Assembly (NCBI RefSeq): GCF_041504345.1
Contig: NZ_CP167894.1
Span: forward strand, 1,302,001 to 1,366,000
Direction of reading: 5' to 3'
Length of the DNA stretch: 64,000 nucleotides
From: Vibrio sp. BS-M-Sm-2
Lineage (GTDB): Bacteria > Pseudomonadota > Gammaproteobacteria > Enterobacterales > Vibrionaceae
Shown: piece by piece, positions 28,141 to 38,473 of the stretch
Layout: every line of letters starts with the position of its first letter
How positions within the stretch are numbered: position 1 is the first letter of the stretch
Notes under the pieces: model-generated
What the model was told of the DNA's origin: nothing
What the model saw: only the letters and a program-made list of their open reading frames with translations
The model's database searches: none
Translations under genes and position numbers: made by a program

Positions 28141-29055
28141 TTAAGCACGTGGGTGATGCTGTGCGTGAATTTGCTTCAGCCTTTCAGTCGCCACGTGAGT
28201 ATAAATTTGGGTTGTCGATAAGTCACTATGCCCAAGTAACATCTGTACGACCCTGAGATCTGCACCATAGTTCAGTAAATGAGTCGCAAAAGCGTGTCTC
28301 AATACGTGTGGTGACAATAGCTCCGTGTCGATACCAGCGACGACCGAGTAATGTTTGATACGATACCAAAACGTCTGACGGGTCATTTGCTTAGCGCGTT
28401 TACTCGGAAAAACCACATCAGAACTGTTTTCGCCAAGCAACTGCGGGCGACCTTGTTCAATAAATGTCTCGATCCAATCCACCGCATTTTCGCCCATTGG
28501 AACCAAGCGCTCTTTGCCACCCTTACCAATAACGCGCACCACGCCTTGTCTTAGGCTGATGTTTTCCATCGTCAAACTGACAAGTTCTGTCACACGCAAA
28601 CCGGTAGCATAGAGTAACTCAAGCATCGCCTTATCGCGAAGCTCAATTGGATCGTTCGGATCAGGTGCATCAAGCAAAGCATCAACCTGTTCTTCGCTCA
28701 AATCTTTTGGCAAGCGTTGCGGCAGCTTCGGGCTGATCAACAATGCGCTTGGATCATCACCTCTGATTTTCTCGCGATGTAAGTATTGAAACAGGCGACG
28801 AATTGCCGACAACATACGAGCACGAGAAGTCTGTTTAAAATCAGCGTCGGCTAACCAACCTTGATAATCCTGTAAACCTGAAAGGCTAATGAAGTCGAGG
28901 CGGTAATTGTTCTTTTCCATCCACGCTAATAATTTGGACAAATCAGTACGGTACGAGACAAGCGTATTCTCCGATAATCCTCGCTCCATCCACATAGCAT
29001 CTAAAAACTGCTCAACGAGACCGTGGTCTGCGCTCTGCCCTTGAGGCGACTGCAT
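28141..29055 (-). CDS. xerD: Site-specific tyrosine recombinase XerD
   Basis: XerD with XerC resolves chromosome dimers at dif sites, activated by FtsK. The 304-residue protein has the SAM-like N-terminal domain (ENTLVSYRTDLSKLLAWM) and the catalytic residues in ATGLRVTELVSL (Arg), SPHVLRHAFATHLL (His/Arg), LLGHSDLSTTQIYTHV (His and the nucleophilic Tyr). I choose the ATG at 29055; an upstream in-frame start at 29103 adds 16 residues without homology. It diverges from fldB and precedes dsbC, the conserved arrangement. Confidence 0.94.
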   Translation of the reverse strand: MQSPQGQSADHGLVEQFLDAMWMERGLSENTLVSYRTDLSKLLAWMEKNNYRLDFISLSGLQDYQGWLADADFKQTSRARMLSAIRRLFQYLHREKIRGDDPSALLISPKLPQRLPKDLSEEQVDALLDAPDPNDPIELRDKAMLELLYATGLRVTELVSLTMENISLRQGVVRVIGKGGKERLVPMGENAVDWIETFIEQGRPQLLGENSSDVVFPSKRAKQMTRQTFWYRIKHYSVVAGIDTELLSPHVLRHAFATHLLNYGADLRVVQMLLGHSDLSTTQIYTHVATERLKQIHAQHHPRA

Positions 29056-29205
29056 AGTGTTACTCACAATATTGGAAACTGTTTTGAGAGTATGCCAGAG
29101 CAAATATGAATGCCATAAAAATTACGACTTGAGCGGATAATCGCTGCAATCGAAGTCGATTTATGGTTAGAATTCGCCATCTGAAATTAAAATCGAACGT
29201 TTGCT

Positions 29206-29727
29206 ATGAAAATTGGATTATTTTACGGCTCAACCACCTGCTACACAGAAATGGCAGCAGAGAAAATTCGCGGCATTATTGGTGAAGACCTAGTTGATAT
29301 CCATAACGTGAAAGAAACCCCTCTTTCATTGATGGCGGACTACGACCTTTTATTGCTGGGCATCTCGACTTGGGACTTCGGTGAAATCCAAGAAGATTGG
29401 AATGAACTGTGGGAAGACATCGCAACCACGCCAATGAAGGGCAAGGTTGTGGCTCTGTTTGGTTTGGGTGACCAAGAAGGCTACGGCGAATGGTTCCTAG
29501 ATGCGATGGGTCTATTGCATGATGAACTGAAAACCGCAGGAGCAGAGTTCGTTGGCTTCTGGCCAAACGATAACAGCTACGAATTCGAAGCGTCTAAAGC
29601 GTTAACGGAAGACAAATCTCAATTTGTTGGTTTGGCGCTTGATGAAGATTCACAATACGAGCTTAGCGACGACCGTATCGCAAGCTGGGTTGAACAAGTA
29701 CTGGTTGAGTACAGCGAAAAACTATAA
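29206..29727 (+). CDS. fldB: Flavodoxin FldB
   Basis: FldB is an FMN-binding electron carrier of about 20 kDa. The 173 residues show the phosphate-binding loop [15 protein letters not shown] near residue 8, the [13 protein letters not shown] loop and the [17 protein letters not shown] loop that hold FMN. Its position divergent from xerD matches E. coli fldB rather than fldA. A shared terminator separates it from the convergent brnQ. Confidence 0.92.
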   Translation: MKIGLFYGSTTCYTEMAAEKIRGIIGEDLVDIHNVKETPLSLMADYDLLLLGISTWDFGEIQEDWNELWEDIATTPMKGKVVALFGLGDQEGYGEWFLDAMGLLHDELKTAGAEFVGFWPNDNSYEFEASKALTEDKSQFVGLALDEDSQYELSDDRIASWVEQVLVEYSEKL

Positions 29728-29782
29728 CCAAACAGAAGTGCCCCCAGCTAAGTAGCTGAATATAAAAAGACCACAGAATACA

Positions 29783-29818
29783 AAAAGGCCTCATTACTGC
29801 GAAGTAATGAGGCCTTTT
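29783..29818. terminator. Bidirectional terminator, fldB / brnQ
   Basis: AAAAGGCCTCATTACT and AGTAATGAGGCCTTTT form a perfect 16-base-pair stem around GCGA between two convergent genes. Confidence 0.92.
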
Positions 29819-29857
29819 CTATTTCATCTCGAAGGACAATCTAATCTCAACGGAAGA

Positions 29858-31171
29858 TTAAACAGTCTCTTCAGCCATCTCTTGTTCTGTTGATTTCCCA
29901 ACAAAGAACATACAGATGATTGAAGCAGTCGTTGGAAGCAACCAACCCATACCAATCTCAAACAGTGGCAGCATCTTAAGTGCAGACACGTCTACACCCG
30001 CTACTTTAGCACCATCAATAAGAGCAAACAGCAGTGACACTAATACCACCACGCGGTAAGCCGCTTTTGGATTAGGGAAACGGCTACGCAAGAACGTCAG
30101 TGCTACTAAAGCGATAGCGACTGGGTACAGTGCAAACAGTACTGGTACAGACAGAGAAATCAATTGAGAAAGGCCAACGTTCGCAACAGTTGCACAAGCT
30201 ACACCATTGATGATTACCCAAGTCTTGTAAGACAGAGGCGTTAGTGAGCTGAAGTAATCAGAACATGCTGACACAAGACCAATCGCCGTCGTTAGACACG
30301 CCAACAGTACGATCACAGAAAGTACTAGCTGACCAGAAGGACCAAACAACGATTGAACGTAAAGGCTTAAGATAGCACCGCCATTGTCCGCGCCGGCTGC
30401 TACTGTTGCACTTGTTGCACCCAGGAAGAATAGAGAGATGTAAACAAACGCTAGACCCGTTGCGGCAATACAACCCGCGCTAATTAGGTACTTAGTTGTC
30501 GCTGCACGGTCAGTAATGCCCTTGCTACGAATCGCATCAACAATCAGCATACCAAACATCAAAGCAGCAAAAGTATCCATGGTGTTGTAACCTTCCAGGA
30601 AACCTTTGGTCAGTGGCTGAGTGATGTACTCACCGTGAGCCGCAAGAATATCGCCTTGAGGATTAACGAATACAGCAATCGCCAGTACAACCAAACCAAC
30701 AAACAGTGCTGGTGTTAGTACCTTGCCAATGACGTCAATAAGCTTACCTTGCGACCAAGAGAAAAACATCGCTACTACAAAAAATGCAATCGAAAAGAGA
30801 GTTAGGTGAGCTTGAGAGGCATCGATGAAGAACGGTTTCACCGCCATCTCATAGGCAACAAGGCCGGTACGTGGTGCAGCAAATGCAGGACCGATAATGA
30901 TAAAGATCAGTACAGCCATGATGGTTGCTGCTTTCTTAGGAAGATCTTTAGTTAAGTGACCCCAAGAGCCACCAGCCACTGCGACCGCGACGATAGTGAT
31001 TAACGGCAGACCAACGGCAGTCAGCAGAAAACCAGACATCGCTGGAAGGAAGTGATCACCGGCTAATTGGCCAGCTAGAGGTGGGAAGATGATGTTACCC
31101 GCACCCAAGAAAAACGCAAAAAGCATAAAGCCCAATGCCATTATATCTGTTAGTTTTAGACTCTGTTTCAC
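29858..31171 (-). CDS. brnQ: Branched-chain amino acid transporter (LIVCS family)
   Basis: BrnQ imports leucine, isoleucine and valine with sodium. The 437 residues form about 12 hydrophobic segments and carry the family signature ALGFMLFAFFLGAGNIIFPP near the N terminus. The gene diverges from trmN6 across about 315 AT-rich bases and converges on fldB. The exact amino acid preference is inferred from the family. Confidence 0.92.
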   Translation of the reverse strand: MKQSLKLTDIMALGFMLFAFFLGAGNIIFPPLAGQLAGDHFLPAMSGFLLTAVGLPLITIVAVAVAGGSWGHLTKDLPKKAATIMAVLIFIIIGPAFAAPRTGLVAYEMAVKPFFIDASQAHLTLFSIAFFVVAMFFSWSQGKLIDVIGKVLTPALFVGLVVLAIAVFVNPQGDILAAHGEYITQPLTKGFLEGYNTMDTFAALMFGMLIVDAIRSKGITDRAATTKYLISAGCIAATGLAFVYISLFFLGATSATVAAGADNGGAILSLYVQSLFGPSGQLVLSVIVLLACLTTAIGLVSACSDYFSSLTPLSYKTWVIINGVACATVANVGLSQLISLSVPVLFALYPVAIALVALTFLRSRFPNPKAAYRVVVLVSLLFALIDGAKVAGVDVSALKMLPLFEIGMGWLLPTTASIICMFFVGKSTEQEMAEETV

Positions 31172-31485
31172 AGATAATCCTTAATTATATTTATGAATTT
31201 ATGTTGTGCTTACATGAATGTTACAGCTCAAAGCTGCCAATCAATCTATAAAATAGTCGCGCATAATGACGAAACAACTGGCTAGCTACAAGTCACCACA
31301 CAAAAACACCATATAAATTTGCATATGAGAACAAAAAGCAGTGGATTCCACTAGCTATAGAAAAATAGCCACAATTATAAACTAACCATAATTCACAACA
31401 ATAGTTTCTCAAGCAGAACATTGATTCATACAAGCGGTTAACATTAGAGCTAATCACTTAAAATATCTCGATACTCAGAACATTA
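31172..31485. other. AT-rich divergent gap between brnQ and trmN6
   Basis: This gap should hold the promoters of both genes. I see only two short palindromes, AGTGGATTCCACT (31341-31353) and a GCTAT/ATAGC pair next to it, and no coding signal or recognised riboswitch. Confidence 0.5.
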
Positions 31486-32214
31486 ATGAAAGACAAAACA
31501 GTGCAGACTAAAAGCTTCAATTTTAAGCAATTCTCAATTTACGGCGGGAAAAGCGGTATGCCAGTCAGTACCGATGGCGTATTACTTGGCGCATGGGTAA
31601 GCCTGCCACAAAGATCATGTGTACTCGATATTGGAACAGGAACAGGTCTGCTGGCCTTAATGGCAGCGCAGCGTTTTGAGGATGCTTCAATCTCCGCGAT
31701 AGATATTGATCAACACGCCATTGATGCTGCCACAGTCAATATTGATCAGTCGCCTTGGCAAGATCGTATCTCCCTTCATCACGACAGCGTGTTAACGGCC
31801 GACTTTCCACAAAGGTTTGATGCGATCATCTGTAACCCGCCCTACTTCAACTCTGGAGAACAGGCGCAGCAAAGCCAAAGAGCCACCGCCAGACACTCCG
31901 ACAGCTTGGATCACCTAGCGCTTGCACAGCGTTGTTTTGAGCTAACCACTGAATTCGCGACTGCCAGTTTCATCCTACCGACGCCTGAAGGGGAAGGTTT
32001 TATCAAGTTTGCCGAGCAATGTGGTTGGTATCTAGCAAAACGCCTTGATGTGAAAACAACAGATAAAAAGCCAGCTAGCCGAATTCTATTTGAGTTATCT
32101 AAAGATCCTGCTTGCGAGCAAGATTTGCAGCGCGAATCGCTTACAATTCACCAGCAAGATGGTTATAGCGAAGCATTTATTGCGCTCACTAAAGATTTTT
32201 ATCTCAAGATGTAG
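31486..32214 (+). CDS. trmN6: tRNA1(Val) (adenine-37-N6)-methyltransferase
   Basis: This enzyme (YfiC) methylates A37 of tRNA-Val with S-adenosylmethionine. The 242-residue Rossmann protein shows the SAM-binding [17 protein letters not shown] (about 46-62) and the amino-methyltransferase motif [13 protein letters not shown]. The N-terminal [19 protein letters not shown] is typical of YfiC. It lies 106 bases upstream of srmB on the same strand. No strong ribosome binding site precedes the ATG. Confidence 0.9.
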   Translation: MKDKTVQTKSFNFKQFSIYGGKSGMPVSTDGVLLGAWVSLPQRSCVLDIGTGTGLLALMAAQRFEDASISAIDIDQHAIDAATVNIDQSPWQDRISLHHDSVLTADFPQRFDAIICNPPYFNSGEQAQQSQRATARHSDSLDHLALAQRCFELTTEFATASFILPTPEGEGFIKFAEQCGWYLAKRLDVKTTDKKPASRILFELSKDPACEQDLQRESLTIHQQDGYSEAFIALTKDFYLKM

Positions 32215-32320
32215 CAAATACCATGTGATCCTAATCACTAATGCTTCTATAATGTCCGACTACTCTTTTTTATCGTCTGCTTTTGAGGCAGAAACATTTA
32301 TTGCTTGTGGAGAAACAACA

Positions 32321-33586
32321 GTGATCAGAACCTTTGCAGAACTCGATCTAAACCAAGAGCTGCTTAAAGCAATTGACGAAATGGGCTACGAACGTCCAAC
32401 ACAGATACAAGCTGAAGCAATCCCACAAGCGTTAGATGGAAGAGACGTTTTGGCTTCTGCGCCAACAGGTACTGGTAAAACAGCATCATTTGTATTGCCA
32501 GCACTGCAATACCTACTGGATTTCCCACGTAAGAAATCTGGCCCTGCACGTATGCTTATCCTGACGCCAACGCGTGAGCTAGCAATGCAGATAACCGAAC
32601 AAGCACGTGAGCTTGCTAAATACACCAGCCTAAATATCTTCACGATCACGGGCGGTGTGATGTATCAAGAGCATGCAGATATCTTAAGTACGACTCAAGA
32701 TATCGTAGTAGCAACACCTGGTCGTTTGATGGAATACATTGAAGGCGAGCGTTTTGACTGTCGTGCGATTGAATGGCTAGTTCTAGATGAAGCCGACCGT
32801 ATGCTAGACATGGGCTTTGGTCCTGTTGTTGACCGTCTGTCTGCAGAATGTCGCTGGCGTAAACAAACTTTACTGTTCTCAGCAACGCTAGAAGGTAAAG
32901 GCATTGAAGGCTTCACTGAAGACCTACTGAAAAACCCAGCAGAGATCGATGCGAAATCATCACTTCGTGAGCGTAAGAAAATCACTCAGTGGTACCACCG
33001 TGCAGACACAGCAGAGCACAAGCTGAGCATCCTAAAACACATCATCACAGAACAAGCTGAGCGCAGCATCGTATTCTTGAAGACACGTGATCGTCTAGGT
33101 GATCTACGAGCTCAACTTGAAAGCGCGCAAATCCCATGTGCATGGATCCAAGGTGAAATGCCTCAAGATCGTCGTAACAACGCGATTGCTCGTTTCCGTG
33201 ACGGTTCTGTAAACGTACTGCTAGCGACTGACGTTGCTGCTCGTGGTATCGACCTTCCAGACGTAAGCCACGTAATCAACTACGACATGCCACGTACGGC
33301 TGACGTATACCTACACCGCATTGGTCGTACAGCTCGTGCTGGTAAAAAAGGTAACGCGGTTTCTATCATTGAAGCGCACGATCAACTGATGATTGAGCGT
33401 GTAGCTCGTTACACAGACGAACCAATCAAAGAACGCTTCATCGAAGGCATGCGTCCTACGCATAAGAAAGCGGCGGTGACTAAGAAGAAGAAGCCGAAGA
33501 AAGAAGATAAAAAAGCGGTAGAGAAACAAAAAATCGCCAAGAAGAAAAAAATCGCCAAGAAAAAGAAAGCAGCAAAGAAGAAATAA
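32321..33586 (+). CDS. srmB: ATP-dependent RNA helicase SrmB
   Basis: SrmB is a DEAD-box helicase acting in early 50S ribosome assembly. The motifs are the Q motif (ERPTQIQ), I (APTGTGKT), II (LDEADRML), III (LFSATLEGKG) and VI (HRIGRTARAG). The GTG at 32321 has GGAG 8 bases upstream and starts MIRTFAELDLNQEL, aligning with E. coli SrmB; a longer frame from 32090 would overlap trmN6 and is not credible. The 421-residue protein ends in about 40 residues dominated by lysine (blocks of KKKK), a likely RNA-binding tail. A bidirectional terminator follows. Confidence 0.94.
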   Translation: MIRTFAELDLNQELLKAIDEMGYERPTQIQAEAIPQALDGRDVLASAPTGTGKTASFVLPALQYLLDFPRKKSGPARMLILTPTRELAMQITEQARELAKYTSLNIFTITGGVMYQEHADILSTTQDIVVATPGRLMEYIEGERFDCRAIEWLVLDEADRMLDMGFGPVVDRLSAECRWRKQTLLFSATLEGKGIEGFTEDLLKNPAEIDAKSSLRERKKITQWYHRADTAEHKLSILKHIITEQAERSIVFLKTRDRLGDLRAQLESAQIPCAWIQGEMPQDRRNNAIARFRDGSVNVLLATDVAARGIDLPDVSHVINYDMPRTADVYLHRIGRTARAGKKGNAVSIIEAHDQLMIERVARYTDEPIKERFIEGMRPTHKKAAVTKKKKPKKEDKKAVEKQKIAKKKKIAKKKKAAKKK

Positions 33587-33611
33587 TCTAACTGCTTCAA
33601 CGATTCAATAA

Positions 33612-33645
33612 AAAAGCCCCATGCAGTTCGCTGCATGGGGCTTTT
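33612..33645. terminator. Bidirectional terminator, srmB / yaaA
   Basis: AAAAGCCCCATGCAG and its exact complement surround TTCG, between two convergent genes. Confidence 0.92.
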
Positions 33646-33699
33646 CTCTATCTGGTTAGTATCTCGCCATAGAGCGTGAAGACCATTAATCAATAACGT

Positions 33700-34476
33700 C
33701 TAGTTTTGCTCTTCACGCTTGAAGACAAGCTCTTTCGCGTTCGACTCTTCTTCAACGAAGTAGTAACCCGCCGTATCAAACTGGGTCAGCGCTTCAACCG
33801 AGTCAATCTTGTTCTCGATAATGTAACGAGCCATCATGCCACGCGCTTTCTTGGCGTAGAAACTGATTACCTTGTACTGACCATTCTTACAGTCTTTAAA
33901 TACTGGGGTAATCACTTGGCCATCCAAGTTCTTCGGCTTCACGGCTTTAAAGTATTCGTTCGATGCTAGGTTGATCAACACATTGTCGCCTTGAGCATTC
34001 AACGCTTCATTTAGCTTGTCTGTGATGATGTTACCCCAGAACTGGTACAAGTTAGTACCACGAGCATTCGCTAAGCGTGTACCCATCTCTAGGCGATATG
34101 GCTGCATCAAATCTAACGGCTTAAGCAAACCATATAGGCCAGAAAGCATGCGCAGGTGATTTTGTGCGTAGTCAAAATCTTCATCCGATAGCGTTTCAGC
34201 GTCTAGGCCAGTGTATACATCGCCCTTAAAGGCTAGGATTGCTTGACGTGCGTTGTCTTGGGTAAAGGTCTCGCTCCACTGCTCAAAGCGCGCTACGTTC
34301 AACCCTGCGATTTTATCGCTGACTTTCATCAGTGCAGAAATATCGACTGGCGTCAGCTTACGGCACTCTTCAATCAACTCAGCAGAGTGTTCAACAAACT
34401 CAGGTTGACTAAAGCGTTCCGTCGCTAATGGTGATTCGTAATCAAGTGTTTTGGCTGGAGAAACGACAACTAACAT
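33700..34476 (-). CDS. yaaA: Peroxide stress protein YaaA
   Basis: YaaA binds DNA and limits damage by reducing intracellular free iron during peroxide stress. The 258 residues include the N-terminal [16 protein letters not shown], the central [11 protein letters not shown] and RLEMGTRL and the late [18 protein letters not shown], all characteristic of the family. It is a single gene converging on srmB. No OxyR site was identified upstream. Confidence 0.93.
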   Translation of the reverse strand: MLVVVSPAKTLDYESPLATERFSQPEFVEHSAELIEECRKLTPVDISALMKVSDKIAGLNVARFEQWSETFTQDNARQAILAFKGDVYTGLDAETLSDEDFDYAQNHLRMLSGLYGLLKPLDLMQPYRLEMGTRLANARGTNLYQFWGNIITDKLNEALNAQGDNVLINLASNEYFKAVKPKNLDGQVITPVFKDCKNGQYKVISFYAKKARGMMARYIIENKIDSVEALTQFDTAGYYFVEEESNAKELVFKREEQN

Positions 34477-34616
34477 AACTTTACCCTAATCGGTTATCTA
34501 ACTGGATGCTGCTAGAGTATAGAAAAAACATCAACTTGTCTTTATGACTCTTCCTATTGTTTCGATAGGGAGAATGAGCTTCGATAGACAGAATGAGACA
34601 AATGACAGGCAAAGAA

Positions 34617-34644
34617 AAAGGCTAAGGTCGAAACCTTAGCCTTT
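34617..34644 (-). terminator. Terminator after the AGCS symporter
   Basis: AAAGGCTAAGGT and ACCTTAGCCTTT form perfect arms around CGAA. Confidence 0.88.
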
Positions 34645-34684
34645 CTAATCACTTTAGGATGAGCCGTTTATCGCCCCAACAAGA

Positions 34685-36112
34685 TTACTTCTTGTTGTTG
34701 TCCCAAATACCGTCTTCCAGCTGAGACTTAAGCTCTGGGAAGTCATTCGAATCGAATGTTGGTACTTTACCCGCGTCTAGTTGGCGGTTGTAGTCTTTCG
34801 CTAGCTTAATCACGATTCCTGATAGCAGGATAATCGCCACCAAGTTAACAATCGCCATTAGGCCCATTGATACGTCAGCCAGTGCCCATACCGTTGGCAG
34901 TGTCGCTAGAGAACCGAACATAACCATACCCAGAACAACGATACGGAACAGCACTAGGCCTTTCTTGTTGTTGTGCTCAAGGAAGATAAGGTTCGTTTCA
35001 GCGTACGAGTAGTTTGCAATGATTGAAGTGAAAGCGAAGAAGAAAATCGCTACCGCTACAAAGATGCCGCCCCATTCGCCCACTTGTGCTGTTAGCGCAC
35101 GTTGCGTTAGTTCGATACCCGTTACTTCACCGTGTGGTACATACTCACCAGACATCAGGATGATTGCGACTGTTGCTGAACAGATAACAATGGTATCCAT
35201 GAACACGCCTAGCATTTGCACGTAACCTTGTGATGCTGGGTGCGGTGGGTAAGGCGTAGCAGAAGCTGCTGCGTTTGGCGCAGAACCCATACCCGCTTCG
35301 TTCGAGAACAAACCACGTTTGATGCCGTTAATCATCGCTTGTGCGATTGCGTAACCTAGGCCACCCGCAGCTGCTTCTTGCAAACCGAATGCACTCTTGA
35401 AGATAAGAGCCAATACTTCAGGCACTTTCTCAATGTTCGCAAACATCACGTACATAGCGATCGCTAGGTAAGCCAATGCCATGATTGGAACGATGATTTC
35501 TGCAGTACGAGCAATCTTACGGATACCACCGAAGATAACGAATGCAGAGATAATTACGATACCAACACCAACGTAGCTACGCTCAAGGTCAAATGCTGTG
35601 TTCATTGCGCTTGCAATCGCGTTTGCTTGAACCGCGTTGAATACAAGACCAAATGCAATGATTAGGAAGATAGAGAATAGAACCCCCATCCAACGCATGC
35701 CTAGGCCTTTCTCCATGTAGTATGCAGGGCCGCCGCGGTAGTTACCGTCGTTATCACGCGTTTTGTATAGCTGAGCCAGTGTGCTTTCAGCAAACGATGT
35801 TGCCATACCTAGCATTGCGATTAGCCACATCCAGAAGATAGCACCTGGGCCACCAGCGGTTAGTGCTACAGCAACACCGGCCATGTTACCCGTACCTACA
35901 CGAGCAGCGAGACTAGTACAAAGAGCTTGGAAAGAAGAGATACCAGCACTGTCTGCTTTACGGCTGTTCTTTAGAACAGAGAACATGTGGCCGAAATGGC
36001 GGAATTGAATGAAGCCTAGTCGTACAGTGAAGTAGATACCCACACCAACCAGTAAGTAAACTAAGATAGATCCCCAAAGGAGATCGTTCATCAAATTGAT
36101 TAAGTCTGTCAC
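34685..36112 (-). CDS. Sodium/alanine (glycine) symporter, AGCS family
   Basis: This sodium-coupled importer of alanine and/or glycine has about ten membrane helices. AGCS signatures are GTGNMAGVAVALTAGGPGA, FRGGPAYYMEKGLG-type text (YRGGPAYYMEKGLGMRW) and GLFSNEAGMGSAPNAAA. I place the start at the GTG (36112), preceded by GAGG and giving MTDLINLMNDLLWG; an in-frame ATG at 36139 adds nine residues. In V. cholerae a tandem glycine riboswitch precedes a related symporter, but I could not find its conserved core upstream here. The terminator lies at 34617-34644. Confidence 0.9.
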   Translation of the reverse strand: MTDLINLMNDLLWGSILVYLLVGVGIYFTVRLGFIQFRHFGHMFSVLKNSRKADSAGISSFQALCTSLAARVGTGNMAGVAVALTAGGPGAIFWMWLIAMLGMATSFAESTLAQLYKTRDNDGNYRGGPAYYMEKGLGMRWMGVLFSIFLIIAFGLVFNAVQANAIASAMNTAFDLERSYVGVGIVIISAFVIFGGIRKIARTAEIIVPIMALAYLAIAMYVMFANIEKVPEVLALIFKSAFGLQEAAAGGLGYAIAQAMINGIKRGLFSNEAGMGSAPNAAASATPYPPHPASQGYVQMLGVFMDTIVICSATVAIILMSGEYVPHGEVTGIELTQRALTAQVGEWGGIFVAVAIFFFAFTSIIANYSYAETNLIFLEHNNKKGLVLFRIVVLGMVMFGSLATLPTVWALADVSMGLMAIVNLVAIILLSGIVIKLAKDYNRQLDAGKVPTFDSNDFPELKSQLEDGIWDNNKK

Positions 36113-36821
36113 GTGAACCTCGTAATTGAGTTTAAGCACCGATCATGCTTCCTAGCCTTCCTCTTAATCGCCTATGCCTCTGTCAATGTTGTGTCGGCAC
36201 TCTTGTTATATTCTTGCGGCGATTGAGACTGTAAATGTCGCTTCATGCATCCATTTTACGTATCAGTGTATTTTTTGACGGGCGGATAATGCAGCGAGAC
36301 GGCCTAAAAATCAATATGCAAATACACTTATATTAAAATGACATTTCACTAATAACACACCTTTTGTTAACACAACATTCAACAATGCAGCTCAATAAAA
36401 GTCACATTATCGGGACATAATATCAACAACAGCCATGGCACCGCCCCAACAGGAACATCATCCTATAAAAATGACGTCAGCCTAGGTTTTACAAGGTATA
36501 GTGAAGATATTCGTTTTTTTCTAGGCCAATGATATCCCTATACCGCACGGCACCATATACACTTCAATGCATTGTGATCAAAACGCTATTCCATTCGCAC
36601 AATGAATTAACATTCAATAACCCCCAATTTAATCGTTTACTTAGGTTTGTTTGCTTATTTTTTGCACATAAAAATTCTCACAATGTGTGAGCATGCATGA
36701 GAAAACAGAACAAAAGCTTCATAGATTTGAAACAAATGAGAAACAAATCAAAGTTATTGTAAACCTAAATATGATATTTATTGGTTCGTAAGAACTAGTC
36801 CCACGGAAGGAGATATGGCTT
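36113..36821. other. 709-bp AT-rich intergenic region
   Basis: This divergent region lies between the AGCS symporter and the DUF3545 gene. I see no convincing gene. A small palindrome CTCACAATGTGTGAG (36677-36691) with exact six-base arms could be an operator. A 32-codon open frame near 36694 lacks a ribosome binding site. No riboswitch was recognised. Confidence 0.5.
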
Positions 36822-37010
36822 ATGGATAGCTTTCAATTCGATGAAGTATCAGAACTAGAAATGCCTCGTGTAACTCAAAAATCACGCTCAAAACCACTCA
36901 AGCGTAAGTGGCGTGAAATCGAAGCCATCAACGATCGTAGACAGCTTGAAAAAGAGCTGAGAGAAATGAATCTAGGACTCGATTTTAGCCTAGACGATAT
37001 AAAGCTTTAA
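36822..37010 (+). CDS. DUF3545 family small protein
   Basis: This 62-residue charged cytosolic protein begins MDSFQFDEVSELEMPR, followed by a basic stretch (KSRSKPLKRKWREIEAI) and a predicted helix (RRQLEKELREMNLGL). I associate this with DUF3545, a family found mainly in Vibrio and relatives, of unknown function. The ATG at 36822 has AAGGAG 9 bases upstream; an overlapping out-of-frame ATG between them stops after four codons. A bidirectional terminator follows. Confidence 0.82.
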   Translation: MDSFQFDEVSELEMPRVTQKSRSKPLKRKWREIEAINDRRQLEKELREMNLGLDFSLDDIKL

Positions 37011-37035
37011 TCAGCACGATAAGAAATCAGATAGC

Positions 37036-37063
37036 AAAAGGCACCTATTTAGGTGCCTTTTTT
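37036..37063. terminator. Bidirectional terminator, DUF3545 / hemerythrin-like
   Basis: AAAAGGCACCT and AGGTGCCTTTT form perfect arms around ATTT, with extra T residues to 37063. Confidence 0.88.
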
Positions 37064-37154
37064 CGTTGATGAGGTGACATTTCTCCCTGTGAGTCGATTT
37101 GAAATCCCAGTTATCAGAGAAAGCCCCTCTACTATAGAGGCAACTGCCGACTCA

Positions 37155-37706
37155 CTAAACGCACTCTTGTTCATTTTGTCGAACACGGGCTGCGAGTTGA
37201 CGATACTGATCAGCAATGGTCTCTCCAAAGACAGGGTCATCTTCCGGTTGAAGCCATTGAGATTCAACTTCTTGCCAATCTTTCACCGTGAACGCCTCAA
37301 CAATCATTGGTAACACATGCTTCTCTTCATATTCCATATGCTTTCGCTGAGCTTTAACAAACGCTTCAAGCTGCTCAATAAAGACTTGCTGAGGAACCAC
37401 CGCATCTTGAAGGATCATATCGACCACTCCTAAAAATTCCGCCGTTTTCTCAGAAAGCAATTGATGCTCTAACTCCAAGTCTTCAATCACTTGGTCACCG
37501 CCATATTGTTTAAGGTAGTAGCGATAAATAACGTCTTCTTTTGGGTGATGGACCTTCTCTGAATGATTCATCAGGTAATCAACCACCTCAGCGATCAAGC
37601 TATAGTTTATTTCTCGCTCTTGTTTTAGAAGCTCTAACTTATTGTTGAGTATCGCGAGCAAACGAGCCATATAGCCATGCTCTCGTCTTATCCTTTCAAT
37701 CATCAT
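37155..37706 (-). CDS. Hemerythrin-like (HHE domain) protein
   Basis: This is an all-helical, probably diiron-binding protein of 183 residues. Metal-ligand candidates in family order are RREHGYMARLL (His near the N terminus), HSEKVHHPKEDVIY, LELEHQLLSEK and RKHMEYEEKHVLPM. HHE-domain proteins sense or handle oxygen, nitric oxide or iron; the specific role here is unknown. I start at the ATG 37706, with GGAG 9 bases upstream; a second ATG follows directly. It is close to ung (70-90 bases) on the same strand. Confidence 0.85.
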   Translation of the reverse strand: MMIERIRREHGYMARLLAILNNKLELLKQEREINYSLIAEVVDYLMNHSEKVHHPKEDVIYRYYLKQYGGDQVIEDLELEHQLLSEKTAEFLGVVDMILQDAVVPQQVFIEQLEAFVKAQRKHMEYEEKHVLPMIVEAFTVKDWQEVESQWLQPEDDPVFGETIADQYRQLAARVRQNEQECV

Positions 37707-37792
37707 AGTATTGCACTCCATTACACCTACTGTTTATAAGTGTATACGAAGATGCTCATTTATGATTTGACTCTGCTCAGAAAATCACCAAC

Positions 37793-38473
37793 CTACACTT
37801 CTGTTGGTAAACGCCAGTCAATAGGTTGTTGATCCATATAAGAAAGTAACTTGTTAGTTGTTGAGAAATGCTGACAACCAAAAAAGCCACGACGGGCGGA
37901 TAATGGCGATGGATGAGGCGCAATCAACACATGGTGCTTACCTACATCGATCGCTTGTCCTTTCTTCTGGGCGTGTGCACCCCATAATAAGAAGATGATA
38001 GGTTCAGAGCGCTGATTGAGCTCAGCAATGACGGCATCGGTAAAGATTTCCCAGCCACACTTCGCATGTGAGTGTGCTTTTGCTTCTTCTACTGTAAGGA
38101 CCGTGTTCAACATCAACACCCCTTGCGATGCCCAAGAATCGAGATAACCATGACTAGGAATCTCAAAGCCCTCTATATCTTGAGCAAGCTCTTTGTACAT
38201 ATTGCGTAGAGAAGGTGGGATTTTCACGCCAGGAAGCACTGAGAATGCTAAGCCATGAGCTTGGTTAGCACCGTGATAAGGATCTTGCCCTAAGATAACC
38301 ACTCGTACAGATTCAAAAGGCGTCATGTCAAAGGCACTGAATACCTGATCTTGTGGCGGGTAGACTGTTTTCCCACTATTACGTTGCTGTTCAACAAACG
38401 CGAGGATACTCTCAAAGTACTCTTTATCACGTTCATCATTAATAATGGATTCCCAAGTCTTTGGTGCGCTCAT
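37793..38473 (-). CDS. ung: Uracil-DNA glycosylase
   Basis: Ung removes uracil from DNA to begin base-excision repair. The 226-residue protein holds the catalytic [20 protein letters not shown] motif (water-activating Asp), [12 protein letters not shown] and the late [17 protein letters not shown] loop with its His. The start [11 protein letters not shown] at 38473 matches other family members; an in-frame ATG at 38488 adds five residues. The endonuclease gene nfo, of the same repair pathway, is next on the same strand. Confidence 0.96.
   Translation of the reverse strand: MSAPKTWESIINDERDKEYFESILAFVEQQRNSGKTVYPPQDQVFSAFDMTPFESVRVVILGQDPYHGANQAHGLAFSVLPGVKIPPSLRNMYKELAQDIEGFEIPSHGYLDSWASQGVLMLNTVLTVEEAKAHSHAKCGWEIFTDAVIAELNQRSEPIIFLLWGAHAQKKGQAIDVGKHHVLIAPHPSPLSARRGFFGCQHFSTTNKLLSYMDQQPIDWRLPTEV

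Noticed and set aside
32090-32320. Extended N terminus of srmB
   Set aside because: It would overlap trmN6 by 125 bases and shows no homology; the GTG at 32321 has a good ribosome binding site.
36113-36400. Glycine riboswitch upstream of the AGCS symporter
   Set aside because: I looked for the conserved aptamer core on the minus strand because V. cholerae has one at a related gene, but the core motifs are not there.
36694-36792. Open frame of 32 codons (MHEKTEQKLHRF...) upstream of the DUF3545 gene
   Set aside because: There is no Shine-Dalgarno sequence and no recognisable family.
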